From positions 1 to 64,000 of the forward strand of contig JAHDDO010000006.1 of NCBI GenBank assembly GCA_020629315.1: 64,000 nucleotides of DNA. Reading direction: 5' to 3'. Made by a program: the position numbers and the translations under genes. The notes beneath the pieces were generated by a model. That model made no database searches and was not told the origin of the DNA. It saw only the letters and a list, made by a program, of their open reading frames with translations. This DNA comes from Saprospiraceae bacterium (GTDB lineage Bacteria > Bacteroidota > Bacteroidia > Chitinophagales > Saprospiraceae). Shown here in pieces: positions 26,887 through 36,468 of the stretch. Positions within the stretch are counted from its first letter, which is position 1. Each line of letters begins with the position of its first letter.

Positions 26887-29800
26887 CTATTCGATTATTA
26901 TTGATTCAACAATATTAGTACCTGACACCGTTCGTATAACTAAAAAGTACACACCAGGCGGAGACTCCATTTCCAATTCCATTGATGGGGAAAGTTCCGC
27001 TTTGTCAATCCGATTAATAATTGAACCTTGTGCATTAAAGATTTCTAGCCCTTCTAAGAGTACTGGGTCTTCCAAAAGAAGAACTTGCATATGTCCATCG
27101 TTTGGATTCGGTATTACTCGTATTCTTTGTTCAGTATCGTTTGTCTCGCTTCTAGGCTGATAACCATCTCCATTAAAATAAAGTAGCAACGGGCACCCTT
27201 CATTTACACCATCTTCCCATACCTCAACCCAATAGTTTACCACCTCTCCATTTTCAATAGGTTCATCTTCTTGATTAAATGAAAGATTATTTGCTTGAAT
27301 CCACCACTGGGTGGTGGCTGCTTCTAAGGTTGTTTCATTTTTACCCCATGTATATCTGTAGGTATTGCCTAAACTATCGCCTGGATGGAAAGAGCATGCT
27401 AGAATGTTCCCAGGCCACCATTTAATGAAAGCATCTTTGGGTGGTAAGGTTTGTCCTACTATGTCTAGACTTATAAGTGTGTCATCAACACATGTGAAAT
27501 TAGCAGTGCCATCCACAAGGTTTGATAAAGAAACTTCTAAAGAAATGTCTTGACCTTCAGAAAAAATTTCTTCATCTAGGTACCCAAGTTGATAAAAAGC
27601 ATTAAGGTCTTTGTCCCCTGAGTATTCTCGAAACAATTCATCACTTAGGCCATTAAATGTCCACATCGCATTAGTTTCTGAAATGTCGTTATTCTGGTTT
27701 CCAGATTGATCAGACGCGATTATTAGAATATTATTATTTCCTAAGCAGTATTCGTTTCCTTCTGGTAATTCTACAAAAATGTCTGGGGTAGAGTGTATGG
27801 ATACAGGAAAACTGGTTTCTGAAACCTTCACAAAAGTGTTCCCGTTTCTTCGGACGACTGCATAAATGTAATAGTTGTTTTCTACTTGTATAAAAGCAAA
27901 AAGATCTGGACAAAATTCGAAAATATATGGGTTTCCCATCGGGCTATCTATTGGAAAGAAAGCTTCTGTTTCACTTGCGCTGATTAATTGTGTGATATTA
28001 TCATACTCTCCACCTTGTATGGTGGCATTAGAAGAAACAATAAAAAACAGTTCAGCGTCATCTTCAATATTGTAGTCTGAAACTGCTATATCAACACATT
28101 GTCCTTCACAAACTCTTCCGGAACTGGAAAAGCTGCCTGTTTCGAGTCCCTCTAAAACATCTCCAGCACCACACTCTTCGACCAGAATACTAAGACTGTT
28201 CTGAATAGTGGTAATACAATTCACTAAGTCTAAATCGTCATATTTTACTTGTACTATCTCAATATCATATTGACCAGGTGTTTCTTCTTCTATGATATAA
28301 GTTGCCACACCATTGTTAATTGCGATTTCCTCATTGGCGCTGTTTACTCGTAAGACTATGGATGCATTATTTTCTGGATAAAGGTTTTCGAAAATCAAGG
28401 TGTGTTGGAGTGTGTCGCAGAGTATTATCGTTTCACTAAAAAGATCTTCAATTACTTCATCCTCGTTTTCCAAATACACATCATTTAAATCTACTCGAGG
28501 TAATGGTGCTATATTTATTAACCCTGTTCCCGTTATATTAAAGCACTCAGGGTTATTTTCTTCAGAAAAAGTCCAGCGTATTGTGATTGAATACGGGTTT
28601 GTTACATCCATTAAGCTAGGATCTGTTAATTGAAGCACTGGATTAAGGTCTTGGGTACCATCGAACAGAATTACCCATCCAGATGCTGGAGAAACTACCT
28701 CATAATCAATTCTGAGCAAGTCTGCCCCTTCTTCTGCTGCTTCGAAATCAAATGTCAATTCCAATTCCTGCAAATTTGCACAATACACATTACTTCTTTC
28801 TTCAAAGTCAACAAAACAGTCGCCTTCATTTCTGACAGGAAATGAGTTAGTCGTAAAGTTTGAGCATCCATTTTCATCTTTAATTAAAAGAGAAATATCT
28901 ATATTTTGATTATCTGCAGATGTGGCTGATGCGGTCAAATCTTGAGTGCCTGCTTGAGAATAATTATCATATTCAATTCCTTCAATTTCTACTTCATCCG
29001 AAAAGCTCCAACAGCTTGTAAGTGTTTGGTTATCTCCTGCTGTAGAGATGTTTTCAAGTATAAAGTTCAATCCAACTTCCAAAACATCTCCTCCAATTTG
29101 AAAGTTGTTAAGCATGTAGTTTGCTGTAGGTAGTTCCCAAATGTTGATTGAGGTCACCTCTTTGTCTGAACATCCTTTTTGATCCACTACCTCGACTGAA
29201 TTAATATATGTTGTCGATATTTCTGTTTTGCAAACTTGTTCTTCAAACATATTGGTTCCAAGTTCGGAGCCATCGTCCCAATAATATGAAAACCCTCCTG
29301 AACCAGAACTTACATTTGCTTCCAGAACTACCGTGTCTTTGTTACAAATGTTTTCTACAGCTTGAATCTCCACTACAGGTTTAGGGTTTACAATTACATC
29401 TATCGTTTCTTGATTGTTACAATTATTGTTATCGGAAATTTCAATTATGTAAGAGCCTCCATCACCAATCTCGGAAATTTCCTTAGTGTAGTTGCTTTCA
29501 TTCCCTATAGACGCTTGCCCAAATATCCATGTATAATTTGCATTGGTACTACATCCATTAGAAATGAAATCAGCTTCCAGAAAAATGGGATCTTCTTCAC
29601 ATAGTTCAATTTCGAAATCTGCAACTTCTAAAATAGGTGTAGGATATATTTTTAAGTCAATGCTCTTTTCTGATGTACATCCTTTATTATCAATAACAGA
29701 TAATCTATATGTTCCTGAATCTGTTGTATCCGAAACAAGAATTTCTGTGATTAGCTGATTAGAAAATGGTTCATTTTGTGCATTTATCCATTGTGCGGAT

Positions 29801-32406
29801 GATAAATTAACACTTGAGCCAACAGGAGTAAAATTACCCATTAAAGTGGCTGTCTCACCTTGACAAACGTTTACGGCACTTAGCTCTATTTCAGGCAAGT
29901 CGTTTTCCAGGACAAAGACGGCAGAACTTCCTGTACAGCCTAAACTGTCCGTAACAACTAAACTGTAATTGCCCATAGTCGATACTTCAAGTTTGGCATT
30001 TGTACTATTGTCATTCCATAAATAAGATGAAAAGTCATCACTTGTAAGCTCTAATGATTCTTGATTAGGGCATAAGTCAAAATCTGAATTACTATTTATT
30101 GTTGGACTAGGAAGCTCATTCGCAAGTATCTCTATGGACTGCTCTCCTATACATCCTGCTTCATTGGCAACTATTACATTATATACCCCTGCAGAATCTA
30201 AACTAACATTTTGTGTTATTTCCCCAGTACTCCACAAATAGCTTGAAAACTCTGTAGAAACTCCAATGTCGGTGGAGTTTTGTCCTGGACAAAAATTTGG
30301 TGTGCCGACAATAGTAACCTCAGGCAAACTATTAGCTGTGACTTCTATGGCTGAAACACCAATACAACCATTATCATCCTCATAGATTGCCGAATAAATT
30401 CCAGCTTCACTTATCATGACTTGATCACCCATCTGAATGGTGTCTCCATTATTATTCAGCCATATGGTTTCTGTTTGATCGCTAGTAAGGCTGATTGTTT
30501 CTTGACCAGGACAAATATCTGTCTCTCCTGTTACTATTGGGTTTTCTGTTATTAACACAGAAACATTGTGTGTAAATAAGGCCTCACAACCATTAGTCCC
30601 AGTTACCAAGAGTTCAAACTCTCCGTCTGTATCTTGACTCGCATTGGTAATGATTTCTTGCGTATCTGTTACATTACCATTTGGCCATGTCCAACGATAC
30701 GTGCAGCCGTCACATGCCGAAGCACTCAATATTATTTCTTCTCCTGAGCAAAAGCTATCTCCATTATTATTTATACCTGAGTCTGGTGATGGTAGTATGC
30801 TTAATTGGATAGTATGGTTCGAAATGCACATTGCCATGTCCTCTAGAACTACTGTTGCACTAATTATTGCATTTGAGTTTCCTGGGTTAACTGCTTGAAA
30901 AATAAATGTTGGGTTGTTTGTGATTGTAGTATCTCCTTCTACAATCCATTCAAGTACTGTTAGGTTATCTGTAGGTCCCCATTCTGCTTCTATTTCAATC
31001 TCGTTTCCATTACATAAGGGAGTCTCACTTTCTACACTTAAGCTTACATCAGGAATTGGGTTTATTGTAATTGGAAATTCATCTATTCCCTGACAATCTC
31101 CAATCGTTACTATTGCAAAAATTGACGTACCATCTAATCCTTCAGAAGCGCCAAAACTATAGGTGTTGTCATTGTTGTCCATATCATCAAGCATGACAGA
31201 ACCATCATTGACATTGGACCATAAAACATCATCAAAATTTCCTGATATGCTTAACGAAACAATATCTCCCACACAAAATGGTGCTGTTTCATTGGCTATT
31301 ATTTCTGTTGATGGATTATCAATAATCAATATAGAAAAGACTAGAGGATCACTTTGGCAACCTGCTTCTTCATAGCTAACACAATACTCAAGTTCTGCTG
31401 CCGTATTGGTTGAGATGCTAGGTGGTCCTGGTAATGCTGTTTTTGTATCATCATTATTAACAAGGTACCATTGAAGATCGCAATCCGAATTTGATGTCGG
31501 GCACGAAGCTAATAAATCAAAACTTGGATCTCCTACACAAGCACTAATGTCAGTTTCGCCCATCGTTACGGGAGCTGGAAGATCAGGGTTTTCGTTCATA
31601 CATTCAGAGCAAAAATAATTTTGTCCATTACAATTAAAGCCCTCCTTAAAATCAAGTGTACAATCATTTCCATCATCACAATCGGATGATTCGATATTAC
31701 TCAAAATAGTAGGAGCTATGTAATTGATAACTTGCTCTATTTCCGTTACATTGCCACATGCATCAACAGCTCTGTAAACGTATTTCACCTCTGAGTTTTC
31801 GCAAGGGTTTATACTTCCGCTAGGAATTACAGAGCTTGTTGGTTCACACAAACAATTATCCTCCCAATCTATTTCGATGGGTTCTTCCAAATCTGATGGA
31901 CAGGTAATTGTTTGATTTGAAATTGTAATATCGCTAGGCAAGGTGGGCGATTGATCATCTATAATATCGACCGTAATTGAAGAGCTAAAATCACAACAAG
32001 AAGATTGATCACAAGCTAAAATTAAAGTCTCCACATTATCTCCAATACTGATGCCTAAGGTGTTATCTGAAGGGCAATAGTTATATCCATACAGTTTGTA
32101 TTCTCCGCAGTTTAAAATACACTCTGCTTCGAAAATGTATTCTCCATTTTCATTTACTTCTGTAACTAAAATAACTGTTTCTGTACCAAGAATGTCCTGT
32201 GTAAGCACAAGTACAGATGTAAAAGAAGCTTCATTTCCAGTAATTGTAACTACCTCTTGCCCCCCTATACACATACTAAAGTCTTCTCCTATTGATCCAG
32301 CTTCTGCTGTTCCTAATGGTGTGCAGGTGTCACATTGGCCAAGGGCAGATCCTGCAATTGTTGCTAAACCTAAAAACACCAAACATACTTTGCTCAAGAC
32401 CTTCAT
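26887..32406 (-). CDS. Giant Cys-rich Ig/PKD-like surface protein with T9SS sorting domain
   Basis: This 1839-aa protein has a signal peptide (1-23). Many Ig/PKD-like beta domains follow, each with paired Cys and phrases such as SLTSDQTETIWLNNNG, YLWSTGEITQNV, YLWNDNSTNAKLEV and GTYRLSVIDNKGC. At least four consecutive units (about 625-900) are of the 'sequence-Cys-x-Gly' gliding-adhesin type. The last ~77 residues form a T9SS type A domain (RVIPNPNDGHMQVLLLE, GLEIFNAQGSII, GVYFLVIRTVSG). It should therefore sit on the cell surface or be released. It starts 8 bp after the TSP3 gene and is followed after 1 bp by the barrel gene. Such tight coupling of an adhesin-like cargo to an ABC module is uncommon. 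Confidence 0.82.
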   Translation of the reverse strand: MKVLSKVCLVFLGLATIAGSALGQCDTCTPLGTAEAGSIGEDFSMCIGGQEVVTITGNEASFTSVLVLTQDILGTETVILVTEVNENGEYIFEAECILNCGEYKLYGYNYCPSDNTLGISIGDNVETLILACDQSSCCDFSSSITVDIIDDQSPTLPSDITISNQTITCPSDLEEPIEIDWEDNCLCEPTSSVIPSGSINPCENSEVKYVYRAVDACGNVTEIEQVINYIAPTILSNIESSDCDDGNDCTLDFKEGFNCNGQNYFCSECMNENPDLPAPVTMGETDISACVGDPSFDLLASCPTSNSDCDLQWYLVNNDDTKTALPGPPSISTNTAAELEYCVSYEEAGCQSDPLVFSILIIDNPSTEIIANETAPFCVGDIVSLSISGNFDDVLWSNVNDGSVMLDDMDNNDNTYSFGASEGLDGTSIFAIVTIGDCQGIDEFPITINPIPDVSLSVESETPLCNGNEIEIEAEWGPTDNLTVLEWIVEGDTTITNNPTFIFQAVNPGNSNAIISATVVLEDMAMCISNHTIQLSILPSPDSGINNNGDSFCSGEEIILSASACDGCTYRWTWPNGNVTDTQEIITNASQDTDGEFELLVTGTNGCEALFTHNVSVLITENPIVTGETDICPGQETISLTSDQTETIWLNNNGDTIQMGDQVMISEAGIYSAIYEDDNGCIGVSAIEVTANSLPEVTIVGTPNFCPGQNSTDIGVSTEFSSYLWSTGEITQNVSLDSAGVYNVIVANEAGCIGEQSIEILANELPSPTINSNSDFDLCPNQESLELTSDDFSSYLWNDNSTNAKLEVSTMGNYSLVVTDSLGCTGSSAVFVLENDLPEIELSAVNVCQGETATLMGNFTPVGSSVNLSSAQWINAQNEPFSNQLITEILVSDTTDSGTYRLSVIDNKGCTSEKSIDLKIYPTPILEVADFEIELCEEDPIFLEADFISNGCSTNANYTWIFGQASIGNESNYTKEISEIGDGGSYIIEISDNNNCNNQETIDVIVNPKPVVEIQAVENICNKDTVVLEANVSSGSGGFSYYWDDGSELGTNMFEEQVCKTEISTTYINSVEVVDQKGCSDKEVTSINIWELPTANYMLNNFQIGGDVLEVGLNFILENISTAGDNQTLTSCWSFSDEVEIEGIEYDNYSQAGTQDLTASATSADNQNIDISLLIKDENGCSNFTTNSFPVRNEGDCFVDFEERSNVYCANLQELELTFDFEAAEEGADLLRIDYEVVSPASGWVILFDGTQDLNPVLQLTDPSLMDVTNPYSITIRWTFSEENNPECFNITGTGLINIAPLPRVDLNDVYLENEDEVIEDLFSETIILCDTLQHTLIFENLYPENNASIVLRVNSANEEIAINNGVATYIIEEETPGQYDIEIVQVKYDDLDLVNCITTIQNSLSILVEECGAGDVLEGLETGSFSSSGRVCEGQCVDIAVSDYNIEDDAELFFIVSSNATIQGGEYDNITQLISASETEAFFPIDSPMGNPYIFEFCPDLFAFIQVENNYYIYAVVRRNGNTFVKVSETSFPVSIHSTPDIFVELPEGNEYCLGNNNILIIASDQSGNQNNDISETNAMWTFNGLSDELFREYSGDKDLNAFYQLGYLDEEIFSEGQDISLEVSLSNLVDGTANFTCVDDTLISLDIVGQTLPPKDAFIKWWPGNILACSFHPGDSLGNTYRYTWGKNETTLEAATTQWWIQANNLSFNQEDEPIENGEVVNYWVEVWEDGVNEGCPLLLYFNGDGYQPRSETNDTEQRIRVIPNPNDGHMQVLLLEDPVLLEGLEIFNAQGSIINRIDKAELSPSMELEMESPPGVYFLVIRTVSGTNIVESIIIE

Positions 32407-32414
32407 ATTCCCTA

Positions 32415-34337
32415 CTAATGTTTTATTTCCAAATTATATACATGTTCTCCCTGACTCAAACTAGCCACATTACTTGATCCTTTTTGAGGGCTACAAGAGT
32501 TGATCGCTGCTAGTTTACCTGATCCACTAATCTCTAATCGGTATTCTACACCTGGCTTCAAGTAATTCGATAAGTCAGATAAGTTAATCTCCGATTTTCC
32601 TTCAATTACTTTTTCGTTCCTCATTTCACCAATCCGTTTATTTCCTTCGTATAAGTAAATCGTCGCTTCCCAATTATTCTGAGATATTAGTTTACAGTTT
32701 CGAAGCTGTACGGGTGTAGACGGCTTTATTTTGATGTTGAAAGGTCCATTCTGGTAATTTGTTGCTGTATTCATGCATGCTTCAACATCACTTATTTGAT
32801 TGAAGTAGGCGTAATTTCTAAATCGATAGTCATCAAAAGAGCAACCTTTCAAGGCTGGATCTCCTTTTATCTTAGGGCATTCATCTTCTGTATCAACGAT
32901 ACCATCACCATCACTGTCGACAGCTTTAGGGCAACCATCCGCTCCAGTACCTTTTTCTTTAGGACATTTATCCTTGTTATCAGGGACTCTATCACCATCA
33001 CTATCGGGACAACCATTATATCGAGCTTCTCCTTTATTATCGGGACAGATATCTTTATCATCTGCTACACCATCGTTATCTCGATCAGATACTTTTTCAG
33101 GGCAACCATCGGGGCTCGTCCCTTTTTCAGAAGGACATTTATCTTTATTATTAGGAATGCCATCGTTATCACTATCGGGACAACCATTATATCGAGCCTC
33201 GCCTTTCTCAGTACGACATGCGTCTTTGCTGTCTATTACACCATCGCCATCCGTATCTGGACAGCCTTTGTGTTTTGATTCACCCTTTACTTTAGGGCAC
33301 GCATCATCTTTATCAGCTATTCCGTCCCCATCCGTATCCGGACAGCCGTTTAAACTAGCTAAACCAACTTGATCTGGGCATTGATCATCTCTGTCTAGTA
33401 CTTTATCACCATCTCGGTCTTTTTTAGGTTTTGGTGTTGGGTCAGGTCCTGGTTTGGCAATAGGTGGTTTTACGACAGCTTTTGGTGGGCAGCCATTATT
33501 CTCTTTAGTCCCTTTCTCTGTTTTACAGTTGTCGTATCGATCTTCAATACCATCCCCATCTGTATCTGGACAACCATTAAACTTTTCCAAGCCGGCTACA
33601 TTCGAACATACATCATCTTTGTCAGGTACTCCATCCCCATCCGTATCTGGACAACCATTGTGTTTTTCTGATCCCTTGATCTGAGGGCAGTCGTCTTCTG
33701 AATCTATAATACCATCTTCATCACTATCCTTTTCTTCGGCTTTTGGACAACCATTACTTGTTTTAGCATACACTTCTGGACAACTATCATCAATATTTGG
33801 TATCCCATCACCATCATCATCGGGACAGCCTTTCGACTCTTGACTTCCTTCTTCACGAGGACAAGCATCATCAATGTCTCTTATGCCATCGCCATCTGTG
33901 TCGGGACAACCCTTAAACTCTTCTGGACCTGCTTGTTGGATACATTCGTCTTCTATATCTGGAATGCCGTCTTCATCAGTATCCCTAAGCAAGGGAAAAA
34001 CTTCAACTTCTTTACATTTATCATAGACACATAGCTTTACACTTGCTTTTTCGGTGTTTTCAAATTGCTTTATTAGCTCCTCTTTTTCTTTAGTGTTTTG
34101 CTTTTTACCATTTACATACCAATCCACTTTTAATTTACGGATGGCTGCTTCTCCTTGCCAATCCATTTTAAAGATGTTTGGTTCGTTTGCGTACACCCCT
34201 TCTGGTGTTTCTAAATCGAATTTAATTTCGGAGCTAGGTGGAGCAGTGGTGTTTCGGTTCTTTACATAACGAACTACCAAAATGATATTCAGTAAAAATA
34301 ATAGCGCAAGTACTCCGATAAGAATCTTTCTGATCAA
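32415..34337 (-). CDS. Membrane-anchored protein with 13 TSP3 calcium-binding repeats
   Basis: This 640-aa protein is the first gene of the operon. It starts with TTG at 34337; an in-frame TGA lies two codons upstream of it, and the anchor would be lost with any later start. One N-terminal helix (about 4-24) anchors it. Residues ~40-112 form a PKD-like domain ([14 protein letters not shown]). From Asp119 to about 500 there are 13 thrombospondin type 3 repeats (DTDGDGIxDxxDxCP...GCP), six before and seven after a Pro/Lys linker. The final ~135 residues form a beta-rich domain ending HVYNLEIKH. Unlike most TSP3 proteins of this phylum it has no OmpA domain. Calcium binding is family knowledge; its role as a rigid stalk is inference. 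Confidence 0.8.
   Translation of the reverse strand: MIRKILIGVLALLFLLNIILVVRYVKNRNTTAPPSSEIKFDLETPEGVYANEPNIFKMDWQGEAAIRKLKVDWYVNGKKQNTKEKEELIKQFENTEKASVKLCVYDKCKEVEVFPLLRDTDEDGIPDIEDECIQQAGPEEFKGCPDTDGDGIRDIDDACPREEGSQESKGCPDDDGDGIPNIDDSCPEVYAKTSNGCPKAEEKDSDEDGIIDSEDDCPQIKGSEKHNGCPDTDGDGVPDKDDVCSNVAGLEKFNGCPDTDGDGIEDRYDNCKTEKGTKENNGCPPKAVVKPPIAKPGPDPTPKPKKDRDGDKVLDRDDQCPDQVGLASLNGCPDTDGDGIADKDDACPKVKGESKHKGCPDTDGDGVIDSKDACRTEKGEARYNGCPDSDNDGIPNNKDKCPSEKGTSPDGCPEKVSDRDNDGVADDKDICPDNKGEARYNGCPDSDGDRVPDNKDKCPKEKGTGADGCPKAVDSDGDGIVDTEDECPKIKGDPALKGCSFDDYRFRNYAYFNQISDVEACMNTATNYQNGPFNIKIKPSTPVQLRNCKLISQNNWEATIYLYEGNKRIGEMRNEKVIEGKSEINLSDLSNYLKPGVEYRLEISGSGKLAAINSCSPQKGSSNVASLSQGEHVYNLEIKH
32839..33983 (-). 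repeat. TSP3 repeat array, 13 units of 26-27 codons
   Basis: Within the first operon gene, units of 78-81 bp encode D-x-D-x-D-G-x-x-D-x-x-D-x-C-P motifs ending in GCP. Six units are followed by a linker rich in Pro and Lys (about 33419-33484), then seven more. Several units are near-identical at DNA level, for example those encoding [12 protein letters not shown], which occurs twice, pointing to recent unit duplication. Confidence 0.85.
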
Positions 34338-34406
34338 TGTTTCTCAGTTTTGGTTTACGTAAGGTTTTTTCTTCTGATATCCCATTAAAGTGAGCAGACT
34401 TAGGTA

Positions 34407-34419
34407 AAAGGTAACCTTT
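34407..34419. promoter_or_regulatory. Palindrome AAAGGTAACCTTT upstream of the seven-gene operon
   Basis: A 6+1+6 perfect inverted repeat lies 70 bp before the TTG start of the TSP3 gene, in the 272-bp region after the tRNA. No TAnnTTTG promoter was found in this region, so the dyad may mark a regulator or alternative-sigma controlled promoter. This is weak evidence from symmetry alone. Confidence 0.3.
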
Positions 34420-34570
34420 AGCCATAGTCATCTGACCACCCTAGGATTGTAACATTGCATATTGAGTTTCCACTATAAAACTCGATATATTGAAATTACA
34501 GAAAAAGCTATGAAAAATATATTCACATTAGCACTACAATTTGCGAACGGCTCCCTTTTGGCCGTAAACA

Positions 34571-34606
34571 ACAAAACCCCACACCATTTCTGATATGAGG
34601 TTTTGT
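34571..34606 (-). terminator. Terminator of the tRNA-Cys transcript
   Basis: On the minus strand ACAAAACC (34606-34599) pairs with GGTTTTGT (34578-34571). This T-rich right arm lies just after the tRNA 3' end. It also insulates the operon starting at 34337 from read-through. Confidence 0.6.
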
Positions 34607-34609
34607 TTC

Positions 34610-34683
34610 TGGAGGTCGCGAGCGGATTCGAACCGCTGTACAAGGTTTTGCAGACCTCTGCCTAACCGCTCGGCCACGCGACC
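34610..34683 (-). tRNA. tRNA-Cys (GCA)
   Basis: A complete cloverleaf reads on the minus strand: acceptor GGTCGCG with CGCGACC, D-arm GCCGAGCGGTTAGGC, anticodon stem GAGGT/ACCTT with loop CTGCAAA (anticodon GCA), and T-arm around GGTTCGAATCC. The 3' CCA is encoded (34612-34610). It is 74 nt long including CCA. A promoter element lies 14 bp upstream and a terminator directly downstream. Confidence 0.95.
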
Positions 34684-34696
34684 ATTAATCGGTGGG

Positions 34697-34704
34697 CAAA
34701 TATA
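34697..34704 (-). promoter_or_regulatory. -7 element (TATATTTG) of the tRNA-Cys promoter
   Basis: The minus strand reads TATATTTG, an exact TAnnTTTG match, 14 bp before the tRNA 5' end and inside the short gap after rsmG. It places the start of transcription a few bases before the mature tRNA. Confidence 0.55.
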
Positions 34705-34740
34705 CACCAATTTAGACAATAAAAAATGTAGCGACCCTTA

Positions 34741-35379
34741 TTAAAGCTGTAGGTAAATCAAATATTTTTCTTCAAAGTAGTCTTCCTTAAAAAAGTCCGA
34801 AATGGGAACTTTCTCAACAAACTCCCCTCTAGGCAAGGCTTTTAACTCTTCTTTTAAGTTTCCTCCTTTCAAAGCTATTAATCCATTAGGAATAGGATTA
34901 CTATGCTTGGTTTTTACTTTATTTTGAGTCCATAATCGCAATTGTTCCATCTGGGCAACAGCTCTGGTTATAATGAAATCATATTTCTTTTTCAATGATT
35001 CCGCTCTAATTTGCTCAGCTTTCACATTGTGTAAGCCTAAGGACTCGACCACCTCATTTACCACTCTAATCTTCTTAGCCGTGCCATCAATCAAATGAAA
35101 TTTTACGTCTGGAAAAAAAATCGCCATTGGAATGCCAGGAAAACCGCCTCCGGTCCCTAAGTCCAAAATCTCACTCCCTGCCACAAAGCGAATATATTTT
35201 GCAATGCTTAGGCTATGCAACACATGTTTTAGATAAAGCTGATCAATGTCCTTTCTGGAAATGACATTGATCTTTGCATTCCATTCCTGATATAAGTCCC
35301 AAAGAGCTTCCATTTGACTTACTTGTGCTCCTGCTAGTGAAGGGAAATATTCTTTTATAGTATCAATACTAGTTACCAT
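34741..35379 (-). CDS. rsmG: 16S rRNA m7G527 methyltransferase
   Basis: This 212-aa SAM-dependent enzyme methylates N7 of G527 in 16S rRNA. Family marks are LYQEWNAKINVISRKD, HVLHSLSIAKY, and the SAM loop ILDLGTGGGFPGIPMAI. ITRAVAQMEQL follows later. Length is typical. It overlaps the upstream glycosyltransferase gene by 7 bp, so the two are co-transcribed. The tRNA-Cys gene follows after 57 bp. Confidence 0.94.
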   Translation of the reverse strand: MVTSIDTIKEYFPSLAGAQVSQMEALWDLYQEWNAKINVISRKDIDQLYLKHVLHSLSIAKYIRFVAGSEILDLGTGGGFPGIPMAIFFPDVKFHLIDGTAKKIRVVNEVVESLGLHNVKAEQIRAESLKKKYDFIITRAVAQMEQLRLWTQNKVKTKHSNPIPNGLIALKGGNLKEELKALPRGEFVEKVPISDFFKEDYFEEKYLIYLQL

Positions 35380-36437
35380 GATTTCTGCTTATTCAGCGGA
35401 ATTGCAAAGTAAACGAAAAAGACTAGTAAGCCCACATCAAAGAAAGGAAACCATTTCCAAAGATCGCTCACGGCCAATTTCCTCATACTGAAATAGGCTA
35501 AAAAATAAAGTATAAAGTATCGAACACAAAGGAGACTAAAACCAAGCGTTACATTGGACCAAAACAAAACGCATATACATACCAAGGAAATGATGTGACT
35601 TACTGAAAATATAGCTAACAAGACTTGGGTCAAAAAGGGATAGGCAAACGCACTCGAATGATGTCGCCTTTTCTGTTGTTCATATCTTTTCCAATTGGTT
35701 TGTGCCGCTGAATACATAAAACTCTCTGGATGTATACACGTGCTAATCGAGCCTTTCTTTTGGATATATTGTATCAAAAAGTCATCGTCTCCACTTAGAA
35801 TTCCAGGTTTCAAGTCCAAAAAAGATAGGCCCTCGATGCTGCTTTTTCTTACTAACATATTTCGTCCAACGCCCATGTACGCTCGTCCGAGGATTGCAAA
35901 ACCCAAATACTGTAGGGCAGTATAAAAACACTCAAAACGCTGCCAAGCATTTAAAAAACTGGGCTCTTTATAAAACGGCGCATAACCCACCACTGCATCA
36001 TGACCTTTTATATGACTTGCCATCATGACTATGCAATTATCACTGACTGGGGAACAGTCTGCATCACATAAAGCCACAAAAGGTGTATCAATCTGCTGTA
36101 AGCCTTCCCATAGCGCGCGTTTCTTTCCTAGTGAATCTTCGCTTGGCTGAACTATCGAAACGCTATTGTCTTCCTTCGATCTTTTACGCAGCCACTCTGC
36201 ACTTCCGTCGGTAGAAAAGTCATCCACAATTACCATACAATCTCCATCTTGTAAGGCGCCTTTCCAGCTTTCCCAATTTTTAGTTAGGTTTTGTATTTCA
36301 TTTTTAGCGCAAATGAGCACAGATGTAGGCCTATAAAATCCGTCTTTCTCCTTATTTTTCCGAATACATAAGGCAATGGTTAAAAGTATCCAATACGACA
36401 AATTTATGATAGTGGTTACTATGGCTGCCAGTGTCAT
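35373..36437 (-). CDS. Family 2 glycosyltransferase, membrane-bound
   Basis: This 354-aa protein has an N-terminal transmembrane helix (about 4-24) and a GT2 catalytic domain (about 35-250). Motifs include TSVLICAKNEIQNL, VIVDDFSTDGS (nucleotide site), ALCDADC (metal DxD-like) and the acceptor-site DDDFLIQY, followed by QTNWKRYEQQKRRH of QxxRW type. Two to three C-terminal helices end the protein. It probably adds a sugar to a lipid carrier or surface glycan; the product is unknown. It is upstream of and overlaps rsmG. It is divergent from the PorU2-like gene across about 200 bp. Confidence 0.85.
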   Translation of the reverse strand: MTLAAIVTTIINLSYWILLTIALCIRKNKEKDGFYRPTSVLICAKNEIQNLTKNWESWKGALQDGDCMVIVDDFSTDGSAEWLRKRSKEDNSVSIVQPSEDSLGKKRALWEGLQQIDTPFVALCDADCSPVSDNCIVMMASHIKGHDAVVGYAPFYKEPSFLNAWQRFECFYTALQYLGFAILGRAYMGVGRNMLVRKSSIEGLSFLDLKPGILSGDDDFLIQYIQKKGSISTCIHPESFMYSAAQTNWKRYEQQKRRHHSSAFAYPFLTQVLLAIFSVSHIISLVCICVLFWSNVTLGFSLLCVRYFILYFLAYFSMRKLAVSDLWKWFPFFDVGLLVFFVYFAIPLNKQKSW

Positions 36438-36468
36438 ATATCTGTAAAGGTCTGATTATTCCTGCTTT

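Noticed and set aside
32796-33684. Several long plus-strand reading frames across the TSP3 array
   Set aside because: They are antisense reflections of the repeated Asp/Gly codons; the minus-strand frame has clear repeat motifs and an operon context.
20073-34337. Possibility that the seven-gene operon is part of a type VI secretion cluster
   Set aside because: No sheath, tube, VgrG, ClpV or baseplate genes are present; only the layout of one protein recalls TssR.
34234-34431. 65-codon minus-strand reading frame overlapping the start of the TSP3 gene, beginning MTMAKGYLL
   Set aside because: Its second half is a frame-shifted overlap of the well-supported membrane anchor of the TSP3 protein, and no family features or promoter support it.
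34610-34683. tRNA-Cys as an integration site for a genomic island
   Set aside because: No integrase or direct repeat of the tRNA 3' end was seen nearby, and both flanks look like core genes.
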